A stretch of 64,000 nucleotides of DNA from Laetiporus sulphureus 93-53 (Eukaryota > Basidiomycota > Agaricomycetes > Polyporales > Laetiporaceae): positions 398,076 to 462,075 of the forward strand of contig NW_024468525.1 in NCBI RefSeq assembly GCF_001632365.1, in the 5' to 3' direction. Every line of letters begins with the position of its first letter. Position 1 is the stretch's first letter. The notes beneath the pieces were generated by a model that was not told the DNA's origin, searched no databases, and worked only from the letters and a program-made list of their open reading frames with translations. The position numbers and the translations under genes are program-made. Below are positions 10,939 through 21,333 of this stretch, piece after piece.

Positions 10939-12327
10939 ATGGACTCTGATGAAGATGTTCAGATGAGGGACGACGAGAGCACTCCTCAGCCCTCGATGAG
11001 CAAAGGAAAGGGCAAAGCGGTCGAACACGAGAGTGGCTATGATCCTGAAAACCTACCATGGTGCGTTGACGCATCGATATGTTGACCTGCCGACTGATGT
11101 CGCTGTAGGGTAGAGAAGTACCGCCCTGTCACATTGGATGATGTCGTCTCCCACAAGGACATCACGAGCACGAGTGAGCCTCACCTAGTTGTGTCGCACT
11201 GACTGTTCTCTGAATACATCCCGATAGTTGAAAGGTTCATTGAACAGAACCGGCTACCTCATCTCCTCTTTTATGGACCTCCGGGGACTGGTAAGACATC
11301 CACTATCCTCGCCGTGGCTCGGCGGATATATGGGAAGGATTACCGCAGGCAGATTCTCGAGGTGAGTTGTTGCCTATCAGAACGTTGCACCTATGCTGAC
11401 TGGTTCACAATGCTCAGCTCAATGCCTCGGACGATCGTGGTATCGACGTCGTCCGTGAACAAATCAAGAACTTCGCAGAGACACGCACGCTGTTTCAGAA
11501 GGGCTACAAGCTCATCGTTCTTGATGAAGCGGACATGATGACAACTGCTGCACAATCAGCTCTTCGGCGAGTCATTGAGCAGTATACCAGAAACGTCCGC
11601 TTTTGTATCATCTGCAATTATGTGAACAAGATTATACCAGCTATTCAGAGCCGCTGTACACGCTTCCGGTTCTCGCCACTTCCCATAGCTGAGATAGAGA
11701 AACGGGTAAACACTGTCATGGAGGCGGAAGGGTGAGTCGTACGGTTTTCCTGTGTGGTTATCACTCAAGCTGCCTTTGGTAGGGTGAAGATTACAGAGGA
11801 CGGGAAGAAAGCGCTGCTCAAGCTGTCGAAGGGAGACATGCGAAGAGCACTCAACGTCCTGCAGGCTTGCCATGCAGCATACGACCTCATAGGCGAGGAG
11901 GAGATTTATCACTGTACGGGCAGTCCACAGCCAGCAGACATTGAGATCGTCGTCAACTCGATGCTCGCGGATGACTTTACTACCTCGTATAAAAGTGAGA
12001 AGCTTTCCTTATCCTCTTAATTATCTTTAACGCGTCCTTTGTTGCAGTGATCTCAACATTGAAGGTAGAGCGCGGTCTTGCGCTCCCGGATCTGATCAAC
12101 GGAGCATATGACTACATCGAGACCATTGATTTCAAGCCACATGCTCGCATATATCTTCTCGACTTCCTAGCGACAACAGAGTAAGTTCGTGTTATGCAAT
12201 TGACCCCGCTTCTTGACTTTGATCATTTTGCAGACATCGCCTGTCGTCCGGTGCAAACGAGAAGATCCAGTTGACGGCGTTGCTTGGAGCCTTCAAAAAC
12301 GCAGTGGAGATTTCTTCCAAGTCGTAG
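10939..12327 (+). CDS. RFC3: replication factor C small subunit (yeast Rfc3 / human RFC5 type)
   Basis: Seven exons with short introns join in phase. Motifs in order are an RFC-box start ENLPWVEKYRPVTLDDVV, Walker A FYGPPGTGKTSTI, ILELNASDDRGIDVVREQIK, Walker B LIVLDEADMMT, sensor 1 in VRFCIICNYVNKI and the arginine-finger motif IQSRCTRFRF. A collar domain follows. The SRC motif and the LNASDDRGI block define clamp-loader small subunits. The NYVNKIIPAIQ segment and the extended N terminus fit the Rfc3/RFC5 branch better than Rfc2 or Rfc4. The complex loads PCNA onto primed DNA in the nucleus. All catalytic motifs are intact and the length, about 355 aa, is normal. Three MluI boxes upstream predict S-phase expression. 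Confidence 0.92.
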
Positions 12328-12510
12328 TAGTTCATTTCTTTATTATCGTGTTGGATACTGGCAGACTGCTCAATGACAATCTGGACTCGTGATGAGTGAT
12401 CTGAATGCCTATAATATGTCGATTTGAGTTCGAAAACTGAGGCAAAAATTTGTTTGAATAGCCGTGTCATGTTCGTCGAAAATACATCTGAGATGCCCGA
12501 CGGTCGCGGA

Positions 12511-12747
12511 TTATTTTGCGATCTCTGCGGCAGCGGCGCGTTTATAAGCCTCCTTGAGACACGGTGGCGCTCCGCGAGAGCCACCGCGGGCCACGTCGCA
12601 GGACGCCCTCACGTGGGCGGCCAAGCGCCACTTCTCTGGGTTGCACGAAGGCAGCACGCTCCTTGCGTGCATGCAGCTCTCCACGGTTACCACCTGTTCT
12701 ACTGGTTGCTTTACAGGCTGAGTCTCGGTTTCGGCTGGACTGCTCAT
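12511..12747 (-). CDS. possible 78-aa cysteine-containing protein
   Basis: This is an ATG-started frame without introns, opening MSSPAETETQPVKQPVEQ. It has four cysteines, the first two nine residues apart (C-x9-C: CMHARSVLPSC) and the last two twelve apart (C-x12-C), and an Ala/Lys-rich end. Twin CX9C proteins are small mitochondrial intermembrane-space proteins; this one has only one true CX9C, so the likeness is weak. The ATG lies only 42 bp from the divergent ZW10 start, which leaves little room for two promoters. A GTGGTAACC after residue 18 could also be a splice donor, giving another frame. Expression evidence would be needed to keep it. Confidence 0.35.
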   Translation of the reverse strand: MSSPAETETQPVKQPVEQVVTVESCMHARSVLPSCNPEKWRLAAHVRASCDVARGGSRGAPPCLKEAYKRAAAAEIAK

Positions 12748-12789
12748 CTTTAGTACATACTGCCGGCTGTCTTTTCTTAGCTTCGCACG

Positions 12790-15700
12790 ATGGCCTTCCC
12801 AATCCCTGCACACTTGCCTCGCAAGAAGGATGCTCAGGATGTGTCTACTCAGATTCTCACTAAGGTGTCAGAGACGCCTTTGAAGTCGCTGAATTCGCAG
12901 CTCGCATCTTCGTGGGTTGCGGAGCTCGATGATGCCATTGCCCAAACGAAGGTAGATGAGATTCTCTGCATCATAGCCTTCCAATCAACCTGATGCATCG
13001 TCGCCGTTCAGTCTTGCATTCATGAGCGAATATCAAACGATCTTCCTGCCTTCAACGAGCAACTCTCCAGTGCAAAGTCTATCCAGGAACGGCTGCGGTC
13101 TCTGACTGCCAATGTGGATACGTTGAGCGACGGGCTGTCTAATCCAGAGGTGCGACGCAGCACATCGCTGTATGCTCCCGCTTAACATTTCCAGGTCCTC
13201 TGAAGTCAGGTCTCATACCAAGGCTCGTAGTCACGCTCTCCCAGCATGCTCAGCTCGCGCACGAAAGCTTGGACGCAGACATCAAGAGCAGAGCCGTGTC
13301 ACACCTCCTTCGTTGCAAGAAGGATTACTCCAGTCTGGCCGAGTTGGTTTACAAAGGACAGCTACCAGACGCTGTTAAGACCTGCGTGAAGCTGGAAGCT
13401 GTTTTTTCCGAATCTCCTGATCCCCTCGCTCGTAGCGTAATCATGGGTGAACTACAGGTGCGTACTGTCAGATACTTGGTGAATGGAAGACTATAATCAT
13501 TTCGATATTCAGCGCAGTTTTCGTGCAATGCAGGCCCGAACTGAGGAACAGCTGAGCGACGCATATAGTCGGGGCCTCACTATCTGCTCTTCCGAATTGG
13601 TCATCCGTCCTGCCGTGCAAGGTGTGTACAACTCCTCGCTGTCTATCAGATCGTTCTGACTTCGCGCAGTCAGGCAGTCGGAGACGATTCTGTCGCTGTC
13701 TTCGGTACTATCATCCCTATCAAATACCGCGCTTGCATCACATCTATCCTCTCTACGTCGCGATATCGTGTCGCACTATATCGAATATCTCATGAAGCAG
13801 CCCGCGAGCGTCGTCGTCTCTGATGCAGCCGCTATGACTGGTAACAGTGAGCACAAACTCGTGGTATACCCTGCTCCGCCGGAGACGTCGGACCTGTCCT
13901 TGCGGATCGACAACTTAGCGACGGCGTTGACGTTCCTTACCTCCAACTTCCTGTCGAATCTGCCGACGCCCGATCGAACGTCGTTTGCTTTATCACTATG
14001 CAGGCCAACACGGGATGCTTTGCTATACAGGTTGCTGATACCCTCTCTGCCTTCGTCTCTTGAGCTGCTGCCAGGGTTCTTGCAAGTGGTCGATCATGCC
14101 TGTCAATTCGAGGAAAAGTTCGTATGCACCATGCTTGGAGACAGCGACGGCGAGCAAGGCATCAGAATTTGGGCTGGTGCGGTCAGTCTTCATTACGAGC
14201 GTAAACGGCGTATGGAGCTGCTGGAAGCTGCCCGTGTGAAAATCATGGCTGCAGAAGATGAAAGTCGGACGTTCTACGTCGACTTGCAGATTGCCACCGG
14301 GAATGGGCACAGTGTGCCCGCACCTGCATCCGCACCAAATCCCGAGCCCATCGAGGAAGAGAGTGAAGCGGCTTGGGGTTTCGATGATGATAAGCCGACC
14401 CCGAACGACGCACTGACTTCAAGCCAAAGCCAGAACGCCCCGACGGAGGAGGCGAATGGATGGGACTTCGACGACGACGTGGAGCCTGAGCGTCAGGACG
14501 GCCAGCCTGAAGAGCGTTCGACCGAGTCGACAGACGAGAATGCGGGAGGCGCGTGGGGTTGGAATGACGATGACGACGCGTCCGAGACGCTTAATGGGGA
14601 CGACTCATTCGACAACCCGTGGAATGATAGTTTAAATGAGGACTCACCTCTGGATAAAGGTGCAAACAGCAAACCTGCATCAATACCGAAACCGGCCAAA
14701 CGGCTAGAGAAGCTATCCTCGAAAGGGAAGCGCGCACAGGCAGGTGCATTCTCGCCTTCTGTCCAATCTCCTGCTCTGGTGCCGCCTCCTCCGCCAACAC
14801 CGATGATGCCTGCTGTGCCCCAGCGAGCTGCACCGGCGGTACCATCACCGCCTCCGCAGAAAGAATCGTACATGGCGTCCGGACGTGTGAAGGATCTGTT
14901 ACAGCATATGCAGCACATCCTGGACGAGGCAGCTAAGTTGGTTTCGTCTGGCGTGTTCAACAAATACCCGACGTCACAATCCGCGTCCGGATTGATGCTA
15001 GTGCAAGCTGCACCGTTGACATTGGACCTTTACCGGGCAATGTATCCTGTGAGGTTCGCTAACGCACTGCGAGGTTCCCCGAAACGGTCTATGCGGTTTT
15101 CTAATGACTGCATATACATGGGTGGGGAAGTCGAGAAAATTGCTTCTGCCATGGGCCAGTCTTTATCATCTGTGAAAGCATCACTAAAGGAGTGTAGTGA
15201 AAGATTAGAGACCCTTGGTAGCAGCTGGTTTGAGGAGACCCTCGTACGTCTTTGCGTGCCTTATCAATACGACCTTCCGATTGACCACATCACAGGATCG
15301 ACAATGTCAGGGCATGAACGAGATCCTTGATGAAGCAGGAAATTTCGTGGAGACGACAGATCAAGAACGTTTCGACGAGTGTGAGAACGCCGTGACACGG
15401 GCGCTGCAGCGCGTACGGCAGCTCGCTCAGCAGTGGAAGGTACGTGATGCAGGGACGCTCCGTGGCAGTTATCTGACCATGTACAACTGTTTAAGCCTGT
15501 TCTAAACAAGAGCAAGTACTACGATGCGGTGGGGCTGGTACTGGATGCCGCGCTTTCTAGGATCTTGTCGGATATACTCGCTTTGCCTGACATCACTGAG
15601 GTGGAATCGCATCGATTGAGTGAGCTGTGTCGTATCTTGAATGCGACGGAGGGCTTGTTCGTCGAGGATCCTGAACAGGTAAGAGATGCATTGGTGCGAC

Positions 15701-16021
15701 TGCGAGGACGTCCGGTTCAAATTTTGTTGCTGTAGCCTTCCTTCATCGTGGCGTACGTCCCATCCTGGCTGAAATACTCATACCTCTCCGAACTACTCGT
15801 GCGTGCCTTCCTATCCTTTCGCAGCCGTCCGAGCTGATGTGGTCTACTTGACGCAGGAGGCCTCCATAGCGGATATATCATATTTGTTTGATGAGGGTGC
15901 CTTGGTCGATTTCGAGATCGAGGAGCTGGTGAAGTTAGTACAGGCACTCTTCGCGGACACGCCGCTCAGAGCCAACGCTATCCACAAGTTGCTTCACGGA
16001 TATCCTGTGCCATCTCAATAG
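12790..16021 (+). CDS. ZW10: Zw10/Dsl1-family vesicle tether subunit
   Basis: Nine exons can be joined in phase. They include NPE|SGLIPRLV at an AAG acceptor, FEETL|DRQCQGMNEIL and LSELL|EASIADISYLF. The N-terminal third (LSSAKSIQERLRSLTANVDTL, LDADIKSRAVSHLL) is the helical Zw10 N domain. The C-terminal part has MRFSNDCIYMGGEVEKIA, WFEETLDRQCQGMNEIL, ALSRILSDILALPDI and VPSWLKYSYLSELLEAS..., ending in LVKLVQALFADTPLRANAI, as in the Zw10 C domain. Zw10 family proteins belong to the Dsl1/NRZ tether that captures COPI vesicles at the ER; in animals they also act at kinetochores. Between the domains lies an acidic disordered loop with tryptophan motifs (WGFDDD, WDFDDD, WGWNDDDD, PWNDS), like the COPI-binding lasso of yeast Dsl1. 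The total is about 890 aa. Confidence 0.85.
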
Positions 16022-16297
16022 TCTAGTCGATAGTTGGTACTTTCCTGTTATTACTACGATACCTCTGGACATTATGAGCCAGCACTAGTTAGCGATTCCT
16101 GTCGTGTTTCGTCTTCCTGCGTTGTAATTGCAGAATACAAACCTGAAAGGTATCGCCCATAATTGCGGACGCACGGACCACCTATAAACAGGTCTAAACA
16201 AACCGTTTCCCTTACGCCACACCGCGTCCACTGCCTTCGATCTCGACCTATCTTCTTATTCAACGAACCCTTCCTCGCTCCGTGCGCCTTTCAATTA

Positions 16298-16318
16298 ATG
16301 CGGAATGTCCTCTGTTGA
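16298..16318 (+). promoter_or_regulatory. overlapping upstream ORF of the CID-domain gene
   Basis: An ATG seven bases before the main ATG opens a six-codon frame (MRNVLC) that ends at TGA 16316-16318, inside the main coding sequence and out of frame with it. If it is in the mRNA leader, it could lower initiation at the main start or cause reinitiation. Whether transcription starts upstream of it is not visible. Confidence 0.4.
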
Positions 16319-19035
16319 AGTAACGGACTATGTGACCTTCGACGATCAGCGAGAGCTTACGCAACCCTCTTCGCAGACGTTTGAATCCACGCTCAAAGAT
16401 GTGGTGCAGGCCAAAAGGCTCTCTGCGTCAAAAATGACGACGCTGACCGATATCGCTTTGAAGAGCATGCAGGTGCGTCTATTCCCGTATTGTATATTCA
16501 ATGGGAATGGCTGTCCCGCTGACTTTTGCTTCTTCAACAATGTCGTAGCACGACATGCAGCTCGTATCTATCCTGTTTCGCACGCACAAGTCGTTGTCCC
16601 CGTCGGCCAAAATCTCTAGTCTATACGTTTTTGACGCACTGTCGCGCGCCGCCAGAAACCAGGCCAATAAGCAGGGCCTTAAGGGCGACCTCAACGCGGC
16701 TGAAGGGAATTGCGCCACGTTTCTACTGAAGGTTGAGGGTATCCTGGATAGCCTGTACCAGGATCTCGTTTCGTCTGGAAGCGCAGAATTGAAGGTTCGT
16801 CTTTCATTCTTCTACTCACTCGTGCTTGTGGCGGAAGCTAGCAATGCTGGTGCTGCCACCACGTAGTTAAAGGGGTACGCAGCTGCTGACCTCAGAGATC
16901 CTCACGGATCGGCCGTATGGTATGTTTTGTCGGCGACCGCAATGCACTTGACGTGTTGCGGAGGCTGTCTCTGCGTCGCTACTTAGCTCTGCTAACTCTG
17001 ACCACGGTCACGTCGACCCGGGTAAGAACGCGTCGTGCCACCAACGTGCCTATCACATGATTGCCGTCCATCGCATAGTCGGATCTGCTTCTCCTATTCC
17101 AGCTTATTTGGAAGAGCAGCCGCGTCCTAACTGCGTGTCTCGCAATGTTCGTTCACAGGAAAAGGCCAAGAAGATACTTGATATCTGGATCAAGTCGAAT
17201 ACATTTCCGTCCGCTGTACTAGGACGTCTGTCGCAGATACTGAAAGGAGCAGTGGAAAAAGGTGCCTATCATTGTCCATATCTGTTCGCTAAGTATACCC
17301 TTCGCTTGTGTAATTCCAGTCGTTATTGCTATCCACCAATGACACCGATGAGTGAGACTGAGCTGAAATATAATTCATCTGTGTCAGAACGCGACAAAGT
17401 AATTTCTGCCCCGACCGCAGACCCGCGAACCCAGACCACGCCTCCATCCACCACGCCGCCACAACCGCCACCCGCTCTACAACCCGACGTGAAAGACGTA
17501 CAGAGTACTCTTCTGGCTTTGCTCAGTCAGGCCGCAAACGCCGTGTCGAGCACCGGCATTGGGTGAGTCAAAAGCCACAGGATCTTCGCGTGTGCGAATG
17601 CTCACTACCACTCAGCCAAACAATCGCAAATACAGCCGCTTCCACGACTGTAGTACCTGCGCTAGATGCAAATCAGCTAGCGCTGTTTCAACAGCTCACG
17701 CAGACAGCTAAGTTGGGGAACGGAGTTCCTACGCAGCCCATTGCAGTACCCGTGTCATTAGTCCCATCCACATCTTCAACAAGTGCTGTTCCTGTAGTGC
17801 CTCCTGATCGAGGTCCTCTGGGGACTCCGCCTTATCATGATCAGTATGGTCCCGCTCGTAGAGATGCAACGCATGACAGATTTGGCGCACCAGAGCGCGC
17901 CAGAGACCGCGATGATTACTACGATGACTATCGCGACTTCAGAGGTGGTCCCAGGGGCAGCTTTCGAGGTCGTGGCCGTGGCCGCGGTAGGTGGGATGAC
18001 CGCGAGCGGTTTAACGACCGGAGTCGAGATCGGGAGTGGAACTCTCTTACAAGAGGGAGAACCAGCCGATCTCGGAGCCCACCAGGTAGATACAATGGAA
18101 GCAGGGATCCCAGACCATACAGCCCGCCTCGCCGGCCCTCTTTTTCTCAGAGTATCAAGGATCTGACAGCGATGAATATCGTCGAGCCACCACGTGCACC
18201 TGATGCAAGCAAAGACGAGTTTGGACGCGATATTCGAAGCGGATCACCAGCATCTGCCGTAACAGGAGCTGCGCCCTTGAACCAAGGAACGAGCATTCAA
18301 TCACTGTTGCCTGCCGCCACGTCATCCATACTTCCTACCGCAAAACAGCAGCCCATACCGACTCCAGCGTCTGATGCTCCGACACGAGCCGATGGAGATC
18401 CATCATCGCACTCACCACCGAACGTACGAGGAGAAAGTAGTAGACAGACGCAGATCGGACTAGATGCGTTCGATCCCAGCACGTTCGACCCGTCCTCTGC
18501 AGCATCGTGGGAAGCGCTGGGGACCGCCTGGGCGGTCACTCACGGCTACTTACCGTCCGAAGCGGAACTGATCCAATACACTTTCGGGACGGGACTGATG
18601 GGAGCCTTTCCCGTACCTAACCAGTTCATGACGGCACAAATGGGACAGTGGGCTGGGTCGGAGGAGTATTGGCAGCAGCCACAGCAGTCTACGGGGGAAA
18701 CTTGGCAGGGAGATAGGGAAATGCGCGGACGAGGGGACAAAGAAGAGGGTTATCATGAATACGGCAACAGCCGAAATGCGGAGGGGACACGGGCTTATGA
18801 GGTGCAGAACACAGGAACGATCGCGCATGGCAGTGAAGATCCCGAAACGAGTCCTACTGGGCAGCCACTGCCCAATGCAGACTCGATCGCGGTTGACCCT
18901 CGGCGGGCCAAGACGGGCGAGGCGCAGGCGATGGACAATGGCATGGGAGAGGGAACGGGCACGGGCGCAGGGCGGATGCAGAAAGTGGGCGACAAATGGG
19001 TCTTCGTCCGGACTGGAGCAACAGAGGTATCATAG
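16305..19035 (+). CDS. CID (RPR) domain protein, RNA polymerase II CTD reader
   Basis: The N-terminal roughly 150 residues form a CTD-interaction domain: FESTLKDVVQAKRLSASKMT, HDMQLVSILFRTHKSLSPSA KISSLYVFDALSRAARNQ, ILDSLYQDLVSSGSAELK|EKAKKILDIWIKSNTFP. This is the fold of Nrd1, Seb1, Pcf11 and SCAF4/8, which bind phosphorylated CTD repeats and steer 3'-end formation. The middle is Pro/Thr/Gln-rich (TPPSTTPPQPPP). It is followed by an Arg/Gly/Asp box (RGSFRGRGRGRGRWDDRERF) and an RS-like segment (RTSRSRSPPGRYNGSRDPRP), both suited to RNA binding. I could not find an RRM. The 3' part is one long exon. One intron, between 16798 and about 17157, is roughly 360 nt, far longer than its neighbours. 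The total is about 790 aa. The exact ortholog (Nrd1/Seb1 versus SCAF) is open. Confidence 0.78.
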
Positions 19036-19545
19036 CGCGACATAACGGTATATGGATGAGAGTCAGTAGCGTTTATAGTGGATCAATTTGGTTCCACGCT
19101 GTTTTCGTGTACTGTTTCGTCTAGCTCGTAATCATACCCGTTTTCCATTCGTGAAAGGTCATGGCCTGAACAGTCAATCTCCGGAGCGTGTCAAAGCTAG
19201 AGTACGCCCTGCCGTCAATCACACTAGATGGAATAATTCGAACCCATGGCCACGCACCAGAAGCATGAAGCTCGTCATTCCAGCAAAGTCACCGTGGACA
19301 CGTCTTCGGTCGGCCATAGCAACGTTGATCGAACTCGTGTTTCTGCCCAATTGACAGAGGCAATGTCCTTTCATTGTACTTGAACACTGTAAGTGAATTG
19401 GCAACGGTCTACATGAACTGGCATGTGTTCACAATGAAAAGGGGTATGCAGCCTGTAAACAAGTTTCTCGACTTCCAAAGCAACGATCGATCGAAGAATC
19501 ATCAAACCATCAGCACGGACGAAAGTCAGTAGCATATACGTCGGG
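19036..19545. other. intergenic between convergent genes, containing a PAP2 relic
   Basis: This is the 3' flank of the CID gene and of the minus-strand PAP2 gene. The only recognisable content is the duplicated PAP2 C-terminal fragment described separately. Confidence 0.5.
19057..19160 (-). pseudogene. relic of the PAP2 gene 3' end
   Basis: The minus strand reads NGYDYELDETVHENSVEPN followed by a stop. The end of the intact PAP2 gene 470 bp away reads NGYDYELAGMVHENGVESV followed by a stop. The likeness continues into the 3' flank (TATA/CGCTACTGACTCTCATCC against ATGCTACTGACTTTCGTCCG). No other PAP2 exon is found upstream of it, so this is a fragment of a lost tandem copy or a local duplication of the terminal exon. 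Confidence 0.65.
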
Positions 19546-20841
19546 TCAAACCGACTCCACCCCATTTTCATGCACCATCCCAGCCAGCTCGTAGTCATAC
19601 CCGTTCTGCTGTCTTGCAGAGTCGCGGTCGTGGTCTACATAGACGAGTCTCGGGGCGTGCGCGGCGGAGCGCGAGGCAGACGCGGACACGGATGCGGAGG
19701 GGTTGCGGCCGTGCGTGAACGGGCTGGGCCAGTATGTCAGGTAACACACGATGGCGCACGCGCTACCAATCAGGCTGCCAACTATGACGTCTTCTTTGTG
19801 GTGTTTCTGCAGGAATCCAAACCAAACCAACCCAACACCAACGGGTCAGTCGTCAATATGATATCGTCAGTGTGCATGCGTTATAGGGACGCACGTTGTC
19901 CTCGAGGCGGCTGATCGCGACCCAGGAGGCGAACACGAGTGGGAGGAGCGAGAGGATGAATCGCGCGAGGCGGCTGGCGACGAAGGAGCGCGCGGGAGCG
20001 GGGTGGGTGATGCACCATGCTCCTGTCATGCCTGCGATGAACAGCGAGAGGAACATCATGCCGGAGAATGCGGTTGAGGAATGACCGGATGGGAACGACC
20101 GCCGTCCATCGAGTACTGTTTCGAGGTCCCTGGCGTTCGAAGTGAGAGAGGGTTCCTGGGAGAATGCGGTAAGAATAAGGTTACCCTGCACATGATTTGA
20201 CGTCTTTGTCCCATTTGCACCGGTGGAGGAAATCTGGTCGTAGACGGCCTGAATGCTCGTGAGCATGATGTTATGCATGAACATTGTGGCAGCAGTATCC
20301 GCACCAACTCTGTTTTTGAGGAATTCTGTGATCACTTCCGAGAACCCTCTGACATTGCATAAGTAAGTGGGTTGACAGCATCGCAGACTATATCTCACCT
20401 CCCAGCCAAGAGGGCAAGGCAGCCATGATGTAAATCGACGGCAGACCGTCTATAGAGGCTGGTGGCCATCACCACTGCAAGAGGGACAAACAATGCAATG
20501 GACCAATTGAGTTCACCGCTTATCCTGCGAACTGTACATCAAAGATCCTGACGTAAAGATGATGAAATTGAAGGCATACTGGCTCGATCTGTGTTTGTGG
20601 TCTATCACGGGATCGCTACGGCTGAACTCCCGCTCGAACGGAGGCAAACCGGAGAGTATCCAGGCGACGATCCAGGCAATGGATGCTATAGACCTGTATC
20701 GCATTGCATATGTCATGCACTTGATGGATACCTCTGTTGTACATACCAATCTACTACGTAGGACCTATCAAGCCATTGTAGGGAGTCTTCGCCAAAGGCG
20801 CGTCTCACGGTCCCCCATGCATCGCTCCAGCTAGAAGCCAT
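19546..20841 (-). CDS. PAP2-family lipid phosphate phosphatase-like membrane protein
   Basis: Five exons start at MASSWSDAWGTVRRAFGEDS. The chain continues LQWLDRSYVVDW|SIASIAWIVAWILSG LPPFEREFSRSDPVIDHKH, ISGELNWSIALFVPLAVVMA and GFSEVITEFLKNRVG. It then reaches DGRRSFPSGHSSTAF, WVAISRLEDN|KHHKEDVIVGSLIG and a Ser/Ala-rich cytosolic tail. PAP2 phosphatases dephosphorylate phosphatidate and related lipids, with six membrane spans and three motifs. Motif C2 (PSGHSS) and motif C3 (SRxxDNxHHxxD) are intact. The C1 motif KxxxxxxRP, normally KxxVGRPRPD, is not: after LKNRVG the chain reads ADTAATMF. Either an exon boundary there is misjudged or the enzyme is catalytically compromised. The spacing from VG to the C2 motif is also longer than usual. 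It diverges from DNMT5. Confidence 0.75.
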
Positions 20842-21333
20842 TGTTACAGACGATCACGGTGACAAGTTGGCCGATCGAGGACCGGTTCAGGCTACCACTT
20901 TTGCGGATGAAACGAACTGGCGGCTGGTTGGCCGTCGCCGTAAGAAAATCAACGTCCCAGGTTCCTGAAGCACTTGGTCAATGTTTAGGGTAACGAAAGC
21001 TGCACGTCACATGATCGACGCACTGGGTGGCTGCCTGACACCTCGATGGCGGCGGTCGAAATCCCCTAGCGGACGCAGCTGGCGGGCACAGACAAGACGG
21101 CCTGTGAATGGATATGCTATATTTCTGGGAAGCCCAGGCCTGCCAAAGTTAGATCCTCGAATCGAATCGGGAGGATCGCCAAGCACCGCATACACGTTTA
21201 GTCACGGCCATGTCACGCCATGACTGATCGCGATTGTGACGCTTCGTAATGGAGCGCCCACACGCACGACGCGTGTGTCCCCCATTCAACACACTTTCTC
21301 CTCCTCTCTCCCCCTCCCCCTGCTCACTTTGAC
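20842..21333. promoter_or_regulatory. divergent promoter region of PAP2 and DNMT5
   Basis: This 492-bp gap separates two divergent starts. A perfect MluI cell-cycle box ACGCGT lies at 21269-21274, 60-65 nt before the DNMT5 ATG. A pyrimidine-rich tract (TTTCTCCTCCTCTCTCCCCC, near 21295) directly precedes the DNMT5 start, as in many fungal core promoters. No coding content was seen. Confidence 0.45.

Noticed and set aside
19210..19240. TTCGAACCC resembling a tRNA T-loop on the minus strand
   Set aside because: No 5-bp stem flanks it and no cloverleaf can be drawn.
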